Numbered from the stretch's first letter, positions 9,824-18,867 are shown. The stretch is 64,000 bases of DNA from Planctomycetales bacterium (GCA_028285345.1 JANQPT010000025.1:62001-126000), one strand, 5' to 3'. Notes: a model not told the origin generated them from the sequence alone. Translations and numbers: made by a program.

Positions 9824-10945
9824 ATGATATTAACGCGACGCGAATGGCTGGCCGCCGCCGCTGCGGGACTTACGGGATTGCACAGCGCTGCGGCGGACGA
9901 ATCGGCAGCTCAACAACAGTCGTCATTGCTGGTCGACGACGTCATCGCCGACAAGTCACTCGCCGCTCAGCCATCGATGCAGTTTCTCGGTTCCAGTCCC
10001 GCCGAATATCACGAGTGGCAAAAACAGTTCCGGCGTCAATTGGACGACTTGCTGGGCGACCACGACCCACCGCAGCGTTGGCAGGTCATTGAAGAACACC
10101 GCTGGGAACTCGACGACCATACTCGTCTCGCCTTGATTCTTCGCGCCGGGGGTGTCGCCGATTTACCGCTCTATGTATTGCTTCCCAAAGGAGCGACCGC
10201 CGATCGGCCCGGACCTGCGGTGCTCTGTGTGCACGGGCATGGTCCCTACGGCCACGATGCGGTCGCCGGGCGGCATGATTTGCCTGGTGTGAGCGAGAAT
10301 ATCGGGCAGTTGAACTACGATTTCGGTTTGCAACTTGTCCGCCGCGGCTACGTCGTGGCCGCGCCCTGTATGATTCCGTTTGGCCGTCGCGTCGATCGCC
10401 AGAAATACGGCGGCAAAGATCCCTGTGCGGTCACTTTTGTGAGGATGCAGTCGCTGGGGCTATTGTCGATTTCGGCGAACCTGCGCGATCTACGCTGGTC
10501 CCTGAGCCTCTTAGCGAGCCGTCCGGAAGTCGACGAACACCGGCTCGGCTGCGCCGGCCTTTCCTACGGCGGTCGGATGACGATGATGGTTTCGGCGGTC
10601 GACGACCGGATCAAAACGGCTGCCGTCAGCGGCGCACTGAATCTGCTGCAAGAACGGATGACGCTGCGGCACAGTTGCGGGTCGCAAATCGTTCCAGGAC
10701 TGCTCAAATACGGCGACTATTCCGAAATCGGCTCTCTGATTGCGCCGCGGCATTGTGTGTGGGAAGTCGGTTCGACCGATCCGCTGATCAAGGCCAAGTG
10801 GGCCGACATCTTCAAGCAGCGGCTGCAGCGGGCCTACGCGGCCTTGGGGGTTTCCGATCGGTTGAAGTTTGATCATTTTGAAGGCGGACATCGCTGGAAC
10901 GGCGCGGTGGCATACCCGATGTTTGACTCAGTCTTGAAGGCTTAG
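9824..10945 (+). CDS. Alpha/beta hydrolase (Abhydrolase_7 / acetyl-xylan-esterase type), Tat-exported
   Basis: The N-terminus MILTRREWLAAAAAGL has a twin arginine and an Ala-rich hydrophobic segment, as in Tat signals common on planctomycete exoenzymes. The mature protein is an alpha/beta hydrolase: VLCVHGHGPYGHDAV forms the oxyanion region, GLSYGGR carries the nucleophile Ser247, and a late histidine in FEGGHRWNGA fits the triad. The KDPCAVTFVRMQSLGL region resembles the putative acetyl-xylan-esterase family PF12715. It probably removes ester groups from a plant or algal polysaccharide in the periplasm or outside the cell. It stands alone between intergenic regions. The exact substrate is unknown. 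Confidence 0.8.
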   Translation: MILTRREWLAAAAAGLTGLHSAAADESAAQQQSSLLVDDVIADKSLAAQPSMQFLGSSPAEYHEWQKQFRRQLDDLLGDHDPPQRWQVIEEHRWELDDHTRLALILRAGGVADLPLYVLLPKGATADRPGPAVLCVHGHGPYGHDAVAGRHDLPGVSENIGQLNYDFGLQLVRRGYVVAAPCMIPFGRRVDRQKYGGKDPCAVTFVRMQSLGLLSISANLRDLRWSLSLLASRPEVDEHRLGCAGLSYGGRMTMMVSAVDDRIKTAAVSGALNLLQERMTLRHSCGSQIVPGLLKYGDYSEIGSLIAPRHCVWEVGSTDPLIKAKWADIFKQRLQRAYAALGVSDRLKFDHFEGGHRWNGAVAYPMFDSVLKA

Positions 10946-10983
10946 GCATTGTCGGAGAACTGTCATCGACTCGTGACGAAACT

Positions 10984-11045
10984 AGCCGCATCGCGCTAGC
11001 GACCGGTTGTTGATTTGTGAAACCGCGGGCTAGCGCCCGGCGGCT
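10984..11045. repeat. 62-bp imperfect palindrome
   Basis: A 25-base left arm (10984-11008) and a 25-base right arm (11021-11045) are complementary at 19 positions around a 12-base loop. Conserved blocks are AGCCGC at the ends, GCGCTAGC in the middle and CGGTT next to the loop. It lies between an esterase and a glycosyltransferase gene and resembles REP-type intergenic repeats; no second copy was seen in this window. Confidence 0.6.
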
Positions 11046-11128
11046 GGCGCATTCCGACAAAGCCTTGTTTACCACCGTCACATCGACACAATTCCCAATC
11101 GCCGTACTCGGCCGATTCTCAACCTACG

Positions 11129-11803
11129 ATGCGCATCTCCGTGATCATCCCGACGCTCAACGAAGAGAGCCAGATTCAAGAGACAATCAACAGCGCACAG
11201 CAGACGACTGACGTGGAGATCATTGTCGTCGACGGGGGCAGCGACGACGCCACTTTGAAATACTGCACGGCTGCCGATGTGGTGCTCAACGCACCGCGTG
11301 GCCGCGCCGCTCAACAAAACGCCGGCGCGAACGCCGCGACGGGCGACATCTTGCAGTTTTTGCATGCCGACTGCCGCCTGGAAACGGGCTGCCTCGACGC
11401 CGCCCGCGCCGCATGCGAAGCAGACGACTGCGTCGGCGGATGCTATCAGCAATTTATCGACGCCGAGGGTTCGAAATACCGCGCACTGGAGTGGGGCAAC
11501 GCGCTCCGCGTCCGCTCTCGAAAACTGGCCTACGGCGACCAAGGGATCTTCGTCAAGGCGGAGGTCTTCCGACGTCTGGGCGGGTTTCCCGATTTACCAT
11601 TGATGGAAGACTTGTTCTTCATGAAGCGGCTTCGCCGCGCAGGTCGATTTGTGTTATTGAATCAAAGAATCCGCGTCTCTGCGCGGCGCTGGCAGCAGCG
11701 CGGCGTCGTTCGGCAAACAGCCACAAATTGGACTCTGGCCGGATTAGCGCAATTGGGCGTCTCCATAAACTGGCTGGCCACCTTTTACGGCAACCAGCGC
11801 TAA
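11129..11803 (+). CDS. Family 2 glycosyltransferase, TIGR04283-type
   Basis: This 224-residue protein begins MRISVIIPTLNEE, the GT-A nucleotide-binding start of family 2 glycosyltransferases, and has VVDGGSDD and an HADC motif in place of the DXD metal site. The C-terminal RWQQRGVVRQTATNWTL stretch is typical of the TIGR04283 subfamily (radical-SAM/selenodomain-associated, sometimes annotated arsenosugar-related). No radical SAM arsenosugar partner is adjacent. It probably transfers a sugar from a nucleotide donor in the cytoplasm; the acceptor is unknown. The next genes concern lipopolysaccharide, so an envelope role is possible but not shown. Confidence 0.85.
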   Translation: MRISVIIPTLNEESQIQETINSAQQTTDVEIIVVDGGSDDATLKYCTAADVVLNAPRGRAAQQNAGANAATGDILQFLHADCRLETGCLDAARAACEADDCVGGCYQQFIDAEGSKYRALEWGNALRVRSRKLAYGDQGIFVKAEVFRRLGGFPDLPLMEDLFFMKRLRRAGRFVLLNQRIRVSARRWQQRGVVRQTATNWTLAGLAQLGVSINWLATFYGNQR

Positions 11804-11830
11804 GGGACAAATCACTCGACAACACGCGCT

Positions 11831-11930
11831 GGGTGCCATGGTCTCACGCCGACAGGCGGGTGACCATGCCGCGTGCGATTCCGCAATCGCATGCTCACTC
11901 GTCACTTCGTGCCGCGAGAGCATGGCACCC
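11831..11930. repeat. 100-bp element with 15-bp terminal inverted repeats
   Basis: The element starts GGGTGCCATGGTCTC (11831-11845) and ends GAGAGCATGGCACCC (11916-11930), arms that match at 14 of 15 positions. Inside are further partly complementary words (GGTGACCATGC and GCATGCTCACTC). It has no coding capacity and sits between the glycosyltransferase and the convergent RFAP-synthase-like gene. It looks like a MITE- or REP-like intergenic repeat. Confidence 0.65.
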
Positions 11931-12027
11931 GACACGGTCTGAACTCGACAAGATTCATGAAAATCCGAAGTGATGGCCGTTGGATTAGCACCCACCGGCT
12001 GATGAGACATCCGGGGCAAGACCTGAA

Positions 12028-13050
12028 TCACTCGACGACGCGCGCAGTCGCCCCGCAGTTCAGCGGCGCAACAACTTGTACGTCGCAGTCTGAAGTATTC
12101 GACGACTGTTTGAACTCGCTACAGAAATCCTCCGCGTGCGCGTCGTCGCGGCACAGTACGAACATTGTCGGCCCCCACGACGATTGGCCGACGCCGTGAT
12201 ACCCCATTGCGTGAATCTTCGCGGCGATCTCACGCATCAACGGCGAGGACAACACGCCCCCTTGCCAGGGTGAAAAATACTCACCGACAATGCGACCATA
12301 CTCGCCAAGGCCCGCACTGCAGTTCTCAGAATCCGCCTCGGCGATCGATGGCAGTATCTGTAGCAATAACAAGCGGCAAAGCGCTTCGCTGGTTTTGACC
12401 GGCATCGGTGCCATCTGATCGAACGCTTCTCGTTCGGCGCTGCCGGACAATCCTTCCATATCGCGCGGCCAAACTAAAACGATCCGCCATGTGCCGGGAA
12501 ACTCGATGCGGCTAATCAGCGGTGCGACGGTCGACGCCCGCTGTTTTCCGCCGTCGACCAGAAATCCGCCGACATCAAATCCATGCGTCCCCAATCCGGA
12601 CCGCAATCCGCGTCCCACACACGACGCCAGTTGAACGGCGGGAACGTGCGTCTGACCTGCCATACCAGCAAGTCCCTTGGCAATTGCCAAGCCCAATTGC
12701 GTTCCTGAACCGAGGCCGATGTGGGGCGGAATCTCTTGTTCGATTTCCACGCGGCAGGGGACCGGTTGCCACTGATGAGCGGCGTGGTCACGATACGTTT
12801 GCAAATAGCGCCTCGCGCGTGACGCGGATTGGCAGACGCCGGCGACTTCATCCCGTTCAGCCGAGTGAAACTTCAGTCGAAACCCCACGCCACGGACCAT
12901 CATCCCGGCCCCTCCGAATTGCCTCGGCAGTTCCGGATGATGCGCTAACAGGCCGAAATGGAGCCTCGCACCGGTTTCGACGAGGAATTCTTGATGCATC
13001 GGAATACAGATTTTCTTCACGGCGTCCAGCAAGGGTGGGACCGATGGCAA
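12028..13050 (-). CDS. Beta-ribofuranosylaminobenzene 5'-phosphate synthase-like protein (GHMP superfamily)
   Basis: In methanogens and in bacteria with tetrahydromethanopterin-linked C1 metabolism, this enzyme condenses 4-hydroxy- or 4-aminobenzoate with PRPP to start the methanopterin side chain. The protein shows the family start ETGARLHFGLLAHHPELPRQFGGAGMMV, and the GHMP-type glycine motif GLGSGTQLGLAIAKGLAG near residue 115-135. A late FVLCRDDAHAEDF segment also fits. Length is 340 residues from the ATG at 13050; an in-frame ATG at 12999 would start just before the conserved part and neither has a clear ribosome-binding site. It is divergent from hldE. Presence of this archaeal-type gene is known in Planctomycetes and supports the lineage call. 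Confidence 0.85.
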   Translation of the reverse strand: MPSVPPLLDAVKKICIPMHQEFLVETGARLHFGLLAHHPELPRQFGGAGMMVRGVGFRLKFHSAERDEVAGVCQSASRARRYLQTYRDHAAHQWQPVPCRVEIEQEIPPHIGLGSGTQLGLAIAKGLAGMAGQTHVPAVQLASCVGRGLRSGLGTHGFDVGGFLVDGGKQRASTVAPLISRIEFPGTWRIVLVWPRDMEGLSGSAEREAFDQMAPMPVKTSEALCRLLLLQILPSIAEADSENCSAGLGEYGRIVGEYFSPWQGGVLSSPLMREIAAKIHAMGYHGVGQSSWGPTMFVLCRDDAHAEDFCSEFKQSSNTSDCDVQVVAPLNCGATARVVE

Positions 13051-13328
13051 AGAATTTGCCGTCCCAGCAAGGCAATCCGAAATTCGACGGCTCTATGAAC
13101 TGTCCGGTGTCAGATTAACCGATTTTTCACCGAGTTTCAAAAACCATGCTGCGAGCCTCGAAACAAACAAAAGACGGCGTCCAGGCGGCAGCTGCGAACT
13201 GAACGGTCGCCATCTCAAAACCGGCGGCGACGCAAACGGGATTGACTCAAAACGCGACGCACACGATGATTCCCGCCCCTCCGCTACAACGACTTTTCAC
13301 ATGCTGGCGCAATGGATTGCGACGGATA

Positions 13329-14867
13329 ATGTCTGACGACTTGATACAAGTCCTGCAACAGTTGGGACGCCCGCGGGTCTTGGTCCTCGGGGACTTAATA
13401 CTCGACCGCTACATTTGGGGTGACGCCGAACGGGTCAGCCAGGAAGCGCCGGTCATCCTCCTGCAAGCCGATCGCACCGAAACCCGTTTGGGAGGCGCTG
13501 CGAATGTCGCGCAATTGTTGCGGGGATTGGAAGCCAACGTCACGCTCGCCGGGGTAGTCGGCGACGACCGCGATGGACGGGAACTGATGGAAAAATTGGT
13601 CGGCCTGGACGTCGATTGCCGGACCATTCTCACCGATTCCTCGCGGCCGACGACGGTTAAAGAGCGCTATATCGGCCGTGCACAACACCGGCATCCGCAT
13701 CAAATGTTGCGCGTCGACCGCGAGCAGCGCACAGCACTCGATGCACAGCAGAGCCGGCAACTCCTGCAGGATTTGCTGCCGATAATCCCGGACCATCAGG
13801 TTGTATTGATTTCGGACTATGCCAAGGGAGTTTGTACTCCCGAGATTGTGCAGCAAATCATCGCCGCCGCGCGGGACGCGGGCGTGCCGGTGATTGTCGA
13901 TCCGCGTCCCGGCGAGGATTACACCCTGTACCAGGGTGCGTCCGCGATCACTCCCAACCGGTCGGAAACAACGCGGGCCACTGGGATCGATGTCCTCACA
14001 ACCGAAGCGGCCTTCGCTGCCGGAAAGCAGCTTTGCACCGAACTTGGCCTCGAGCAAGCGTTCGTGACGCTCGACAGCGATGGGATCGCCGTCGTGCAAG
14101 CGGACGGGCAGGCGGAATTGCTCGGAACGCGCAAGCGTGAGGTCTATGACATCACCGGTGCCGGAGACATGGTGCTGGCGACAACCGGCGTCGCGGTTGC
14201 CAACGGCGTCTCGCCGAGAGACACCGCTCGTCTGGCGAACGTGGCCGGCGGACTGGAAGTAGAGCAAATTGGTGTCGTCACCATCAGTCGCGAAGAGATG
14301 CTGGCCGATCTGCTCAACGGACCGCGGAAAACCTATCAAAAGATTTGCAGCTTGGACGAACTTGCCCAGCACGTCGCCGCTCGGCGGCGGCTTGGCCAGC
14401 GAGTCGTGCTCACCAATGGCTGCTTTGACTTATTGCATGTCGGCCACGTCCACTATCTACAGCAAGCGGCCGACGAAGGGGACTGCCTGATTGTTGCCGT
14501 CAACAGCGACGACAGTGTGCGTCGGTTGAACAAAGCGCCGGATCGGCCGTTGTTCGACCAGCAGGACCGCGCAACGATGCTCGCGGCGCTCGACTCTGTC
14601 GACTACGTGCTGGTGTTCGACGAGTCGACACCGCACGCGCTGCTCGATCGGTTGCGTCCCGATTTGTTGGTCAAAGGGGGCACCTATCGCCGCGAGGAGA
14701 TCGTCGGCTGGGAATTGGTCGAAGCTTACGGCGGCGAGGTCAAGCCGCTCTCGGTCATTCCCGGCGTCTCCACCACACAGATTGTCGAACGTTTGCGCAA
14801 CACGCCCACTTTGACCACGCCGGCCCTGTCCACTCCTTCCACTCCACTGAAACGAAAAGCGGGATGA
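13329..14867 (+). CDS. hldE: Bifunctional heptose 7-phosphate kinase / heptose 1-phosphate adenylyltransferase
   Basis: HldE makes ADP-heptose for the lipopolysaccharide inner core: the N-terminal domain phosphorylates D-glycero-beta-D-manno-heptose 7-phosphate at C1 and the C-terminal domain adenylylates the product. The N-terminal ribokinase fold is shown by VLGDLILDRYIWG, GGAANVAQLL and the catalytic-base motif GAGDMVLA; the nucleotidyltransferase domain has TNGCFDLLHVGHVHYL with its HxGH signature and a late KGGTYRREEIVG motif. I chose the ATG at 13329 (512 residues), since the longer frame from 13242 adds an unconserved leader. Its stop overlaps the waaF start (ATGA), so the two are translationally coupled. 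Confidence 0.95.
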   Translation: MSDDLIQVLQQLGRPRVLVLGDLILDRYIWGDAERVSQEAPVILLQADRTETRLGGAANVAQLLRGLEANVTLAGVVGDDRDGRELMEKLVGLDVDCRTILTDSSRPTTVKERYIGRAQHRHPHQMLRVDREQRTALDAQQSRQLLQDLLPIIPDHQVVLISDYAKGVCTPEIVQQIIAAARDAGVPVIVDPRPGEDYTLYQGASAITPNRSETTRATGIDVLTTEAAFAAGKQLCTELGLEQAFVTLDSDGIAVVQADGQAELLGTRKREVYDITGAGDMVLATTGVAVANGVSPRDTARLANVAGGLEVEQIGVVTISREEMLADLLNGPRKTYQKICSLDELAQHVAARRRLGQRVVLTNGCFDLLHVGHVHYLQQAADEGDCLIVAVNSDDSVRRLNKAPDRPLFDQQDRATMLAALDSVDYVLVFDESTPHALLDRLRPDLLVKGGTYRREEIVGWELVEAYGGEVKPLSVIPGVSTTQIVERLRNTPTLTTPALSTPSTPLKRKAG

Positions 14868-15934
14868 AGATCGCTCTATTCTGCCCGAACTGGGTTGGTG
14901 ATTTGGTCATGGCGACTCCGGCGCTCCGCGCCGTGCGGCGCCGTTTTGCGAAAGCTGAGATCGTCGGCATCCTGCGGCCGCATCTGCTCGACGTGCTCGA
15001 CGGCACGCGGCTCATCGATCGGACATTGATCCACGATCCGCGCGGTGCAAATCCGGCGCACCGCGGCTGGGCGCTGAGCCGGCAGTTACGCGCAGAGGAA
15101 TTTGACATCGCACTGCTGCTGACCAATTCGTTTCGCACAGCGCTCATCGCCTGGGCCGGCGGCGCGAAGGAGCGCGTGGGCATGGCCCGGGATGCGCGGC
15201 GGTGGTTGTTGACCCAAGCCGTTGAGCCCAAGTCACGAAAACAGCCTCATCCAGTGATCGATGAATACTTGAGACTCGCATACGCGCTGGGGTGCCCGGT
15301 TCCAAAAACTTCGGCTGCCCAGCAAGATGCACGGCGGATGGAATTGGCGACCTCATTCGAAGACGAACAACGCTTCAGTCGTTTTGTCAGCAGAAACAGT
15401 GCTGATGGCGGGGCAGGGGGCATCGTCTGTTTAAACCCCGGCGGAGCCTTCGGCGCGGCCAAACATTGGCCGAGTTCCTCGTTTGCCGAATTGGGACGAT
15501 TGATCGCCGACAAGTACGCAAAACAGGTCGTTGTACTTTGCGGTCCCGCCGAACGGGGACTGGCACGCGAGATCGTCCATGAAGCCAATCATCCCCAAGT
15601 CGTCAGCCTCGCGGCCGAGCAACTCAGCCTGGGATTGACCAAAGCCGCGATCCGCCGTGCGGATTTGTTGGTGACGACCGACTCCGGTCCGCGACATTTT
15701 GCCGCTCCGTTCGGCGTGCCGGTGGTGACCTTGTTCGGCCCCACACACATTGCCTGGAGCGAGACGTTTTACCCGAAGGCAATCCACCTTCAACTCGCCG
15801 TCGATTGCGGGCCTTGCCAACAACGGACCTGCCCGCTGGGACACCATCGGTGCATGCGGGAGCTGCGAGTCGATCGCGTCTTGCAGGCCGCCGGAAAAGT
15901 TCTGGAGCAGATTCCACGCCGCGTGGTGGCATGA
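14864..15934 (+). CDS. waaF: ADP-heptose:LPS heptosyltransferase (family 9, WaaF-like)
   Basis: The protein transfers L,D-heptose from ADP-heptose to the lipopolysaccharide inner core at the cytoplasmic face of the inner membrane. It starts MKIALFCPNWVGDLVMATPALRAV, the usual GT9 start, and has the donor-binding patterns AKHWPSSSFAEL and TTDSGPRHFAAPFGVPVV with the following LFGPT. The 356-residue length is normal. The start overlaps the hldE stop by four bases, tying heptose donor synthesis to its use. WaaF and WaaC are hard to separate without alignment, so heptosyltransferase II is the likelier but not certain name. Confidence 0.9.
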   Translation: MKIALFCPNWVGDLVMATPALRAVRRRFAKAEIVGILRPHLLDVLDGTRLIDRTLIHDPRGANPAHRGWALSRQLRAEEFDIALLLTNSFRTALIAWAGGAKERVGMARDARRWLLTQAVEPKSRKQPHPVIDEYLRLAYALGCPVPKTSAAQQDARRMELATSFEDEQRFSRFVSRNSADGGAGGIVCLNPGGAFGAAKHWPSSSFAELGRLIADKYAKQVVVLCGPAERGLAREIVHEANHPQVVSLAAEQLSLGLTKAAIRRADLLVTTDSGPRHFAAPFGVPVVTLFGPTHIAWSETFYPKAIHLQLAVDCGPCQQRTCPLGHHRCMRELRVDRVLQAAGKVLEQIPRRVVA

Positions 15935-16017
15935 TTGCCGGCATTCAAGGTCATCTCTCGCCAGCCAGGCTTGTCAACGACGGTTCAGAGGAGTGACACC
16001 GACGGAGTGCACGATTC

Positions 16018-17232
16018 ATGACGATCAGTACGCTCAGAAAACAGCGACCTTCCCAGGCTCGATACGATGCTTCGGAGCGCGAACCGCTCAAGATCGCAAT
16101 TGCCCGGCGATACTACTCGTTGCGGCGGGGCGGGGCGGAGCGCTACTGTGTCAATCTCTCGCGACAATTGCGCAAACTCGGACACCAAGTCACCTTCGTC
16201 GGTGAACAGATTGACCGGGAGCTGCGCGACGAAATTCCGTTTCTCCCGGTTCGGGTGAAATCGACAACTTCGGCCGCGCGGAACGGCTCATTTGCCAGAA
16301 ACTGCCAGCGCGCCGTTGCCGGAAAGCAGTTTGACATCGTCTACGGTCTCGGCCGGAGTTTGGGCGTCGACGTGTTTCGTGTGACTGAGCGTATTCAGGC
16401 GCACTGGCTGAATGTGCGTTATGGGAACCGGTTCACCTGTTTTCTACAGCACCTCAATCCACGACACCGGACTTTGATCGAGTTGGAGCGAACGATCTGC
16501 CAATCGCCGCAGACTCGGAAGATCGTCACGATTTCGTCCGTGGACGGCAAGCTACTGCAGCATTACTTCGGCATCTCCCCGGAGAAGATTCGTACGATTT
16601 ACAACGGTGTCGATACCGAGCTTTTTCATCCACAGGTACAGCGTTTTTCGGATTACATCCGCTGGGAGTGGGGGATCGACCTCCACGCCCCGGTACTGGT
16701 GTTCGCGTCGATGGATTTTGCCGGTAAAGGTTTGTCGACGGTGTTGCAGGCGATGCAGGCATCACGGCACGGGAACTTGCATCTGATCGTACTTGGCAAA
16801 GGACCGGAACGAAGGTTTGCCCGGATCGCCGACAGTCTGGGGCTCGCCAACCGCGTCACGTTCGCGGGCCGGCAGGATCGGGTCGAACAATTCTACGGTG
16901 CCGCCGACCTGCTGGTATTGCCGACCTCCTACGAGCCGTTTCCAAACGTCGTGCTTGAAGGGCTCGCGTGTGGGTTACCTGCGATTACGACCGCGACAGC
17001 AGGAGGGGCGGACGTCATCGAAGAGGGGAAGACTGGATATGTGCTCTCTCACAGCGCCGCAGTTGGTGAATTGACGGGCGGATTGGACCGCCACTTCTCA
17101 AAGTCGGCCGCAGAACGCGAGGTTATGGCCGAAGCTTGCCGCGTCAAGTCCGCTGGAATGACCATTGAAAACAACGCGCGGCAGGTCGCCGAATTGTTCT
17201 ATGAGGTGCGGCGTGACAAACTTGGCGTTTGA
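16018..17232 (+). CDS. Family 4 glycosyltransferase (WaaG-like)
   Basis: This 404-residue GT-B enzyme has the WaaG-like start KIAIARRYYSLRRGGAER and the donor-site signature EPFPNVVLE (the EX7E motif), then GLACGLPAITT. It follows the heptosyltransferase gene by 83 bases and overlaps the next kinase gene, so it likely adds a hexose, such as glucose, to the heptose region of the LPS core in the cytoplasm. The first 23 residues before EPLKIAI are not conserved. The sugar and acceptor are inferred from context and general resemblance to LPS core glucosyltransferase I. Confidence 0.85.
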   Translation: MTISTLRKQRPSQARYDASEREPLKIAIARRYYSLRRGGAERYCVNLSRQLRKLGHQVTFVGEQIDRELRDEIPFLPVRVKSTTSAARNGSFARNCQRAVAGKQFDIVYGLGRSLGVDVFRVTERIQAHWLNVRYGNRFTCFLQHLNPRHRTLIELERTICQSPQTRKIVTISSVDGKLLQHYFGISPEKIRTIYNGVDTELFHPQVQRFSDYIRWEWGIDLHAPVLVFASMDFAGKGLSTVLQAMQASRHGNLHLIVLGKGPERRFARIADSLGLANRVTFAGRQDRVEQFYGAADLLVLPTSYEPFPNVVLEGLACGLPAITTATAGGADVIEEGKTGYVLSHSAAVGELTGGLDRHFSKSAAEREVMAEACRVKSAGMTIENNARQVAELFYEVRRDKLGV

Positions 17233-18013
17233 AGATTGGGACGATGGCCGTCTGCGCGTCAATCGCGCGTTCGCTCCAATTCTGCAAGACAACGGCCTCG
17301 CCAGTTTCTCCGCGCTGATGAATCACTCCGGCGGTACCGTTGCGAAGCAGTTGTTGGCCGAGCGGACGACGACTCGAATCACGCTCTCTGGATCGAAGTC
17401 GTTCTACCTTAAACGACATACGCCGCCGCCACTTAAAGAGTATGTCAAACCACTGCTACGGCTGACGTGGCCGATCCTCGGCGCCGCCAATGAATGGCGG
17501 GCCTTGCTGCAATTCCATGCCGCTGGGATCCCCAGCATGACGCCGGTCGCGTTGGGGCGGTCGGGGCGGCATTCGTTCGTGTTGACCGAAGCTCTCGAAG
17601 GCTACGTCAAGCTCTCACACTGGCTCGAAGGAGATCCGCCTCCGGAACAGCTCAGTCTGGTCGGCTCGAAGGTGGCTGAACTGGCCAAGCGGATGCACGC
17701 CGCCGGTTTGCATCATCAAGATTTCTACGCGGGCCATTTGCTGCTTAAGCCGGTCGACGGCAGCGTCGATCTTCGTGTGATCGACTTGGGACGCGCGCGG
17801 AGGTTTCGCTGGCTGGCTAAGCGCTGGATCATCAAGGATCTGGCTCAACTCGATTACTCCACGCGGCAGCTGACCGCGCGCCAAAAAGTGCGGTTCCTGC
17901 AGGCATACCTCGGCGGAACCGGCCGACTTGACGCTCCCCAAAAGGAACTCGCCGGCAGAGTGATCGCCAAATCGGGCCGGATTGCCCGCCATTCGCAGAA
18001 GAACCGACTGTAA
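17213..18013 (+). CDS. Lipopolysaccharide kinase-type protein (InaA/WaaP-like)
   Basis: LPS core kinases phosphorylate inner-core heptose and stabilise the outer membrane. The protein keeps an ATP-lysine context (FYLKRH), a catalytic-loop-like motif HHQDFYAGHLLL and the metal-binding VIDLGRAR in place of DFG, a pattern typical of the WaaP/InaA branch of the protein-kinase fold. I chose the GTG at 17213, preceded by a GAGG ribosome-binding site and overlapping the previous gene by 20 bases; the ATG at 17165 adds an unconserved leader. The 266-residue length fits the family. Position directly behind heptosyltransferase and GT4 genes supports a role on core heptose. Confidence 0.85.
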   Translation: MTNLAFEDWDDGRLRVNRAFAPILQDNGLASFSALMNHSGGTVAKQLLAERTTTRITLSGSKSFYLKRHTPPPLKEYVKPLLRLTWPILGAANEWRALLQFHAAGIPSMTPVALGRSGRHSFVLTEALEGYVKLSHWLEGDPPPEQLSLVGSKVAELAKRMHAAGLHHQDFYAGHLLLKPVDGSVDLRVIDLGRARRFRWLAKRWIIKDLAQLDYSTRQLTARQKVRFLQAYLGGTGRLDAPQKELAGRVIAKSGRIARHSQKNRL

Positions 18014-18158
18014 CGGCACGCCCGGCAAGAGTTTTCAGCGTTTGCGACTTGCCGCGGGTTTGCGTCGTAAACACCGCCGCAATCTGGTACCGTTGAGTCG
18101 TTTGGCTCGGGCGCATCCAGCCGACGTTGGCGAGTCTCCCTGTTTCGGAACGGTGATC

Positions 18159-18839
18159 ATGAGCGACGCAGCCGCCGCCGCGGTCGTGGCGGTTTCGGCC
18201 TACTTAATCGGGTCGATTCCCTTTGGGTACCTCATCCCCAAACTCGTTAAGGGGATCGACATTCGCGACCACGGCAGCGGCAATCCGGGAGCGACGAACG
18301 TCCGCCGCACGATGGGAAACCGCTGGGGATTCCTGGTGCTGTTCCTCGATCTGGTCAAGGGGTTGCTGCCGGTTCAGTTCTTGCCCGCTTTGTGTTTGGC
18401 ACCTGAGAGTTCCGCGCTTGTGAACGTCAGCGTCCTGGCGGGAGTGGCAGCTATTGTCGGCCACATGCTGCCCTGCTATTTGCAGTTCCGCGGAGGGAAA
18501 GGTGTCGCGACGGCGCTGGGAGTCGTCATTGTATTGAGCCCTTGGGGAGCGCTGGCCGGGCTCGTCGCGTTCGCAGTGTCGTTTGCGATTTGGCGAATGG
18601 TCTCACTGAGCTCGATATCAGCAGCGCTACTGTTCGCCGTCGCGCAACTAATTGTGCTGTATCCCTATTCGCCGTCCAATTGGAGTTTATTGGCCTTCAG
18701 CCTGGCCATTCCAGCCCTGATCATCTTCCGCCACCGCAGCAATATCGAGCGAATCCTGAGCGGAAAAGAAGAACGGACCGATTTTCGAAAGCGTCCCTCG
18801 ATAGAAGATCAGCAGTCTCCCGGCAATGCCGGCGGCTGA
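18159..18839 (+). CDS. plsY: Acyl-phosphate:glycerol-3-phosphate acyltransferase PlsY
   Basis: PlsY is an inner-membrane enzyme that acylates glycerol 3-phosphate from acyl phosphate to make lysophosphatidic acid. All three family motifs are visible: GSGNPGATNVRR, RGGKGVATALG and RHRSNIERILSGKE. About five hydrophobic segments span the 226 residues. I chose the ATG at 18159, which places the first membrane segment (VVAVSAYLIGSIPFGYLI) at the N-terminus; a longer frame from 17982 overlaps the kinase gene. It follows the LPS cluster by 145 bases on the same strand and may be co-transcribed. Confidence 0.95.
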   Translation: MSDAAAAAVVAVSAYLIGSIPFGYLIPKLVKGIDIRDHGSGNPGATNVRRTMGNRWGFLVLFLDLVKGLLPVQFLPALCLAPESSALVNVSVLAGVAAIVGHMLPCYLQFRGGKGVATALGVVIVLSPWGALAGLVAFAVSFAIWRMVSLSSISAALLFAVAQLIVLYPYSPSNWSLLAFSLAIPALIIFRHRSNIERILSGKEERTDFRKRPSIEDQQSPGNAGG

Positions 18840-18867
18840 GAGACAGACCACGGCCACAGCGGGGTGA

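Noticed and set aside
9613-10092. 159-codon frame before the esterase
   Set aside because: It overlaps the well-supported Tat-type esterase in another frame and its translation is not protein-like after residue 60.
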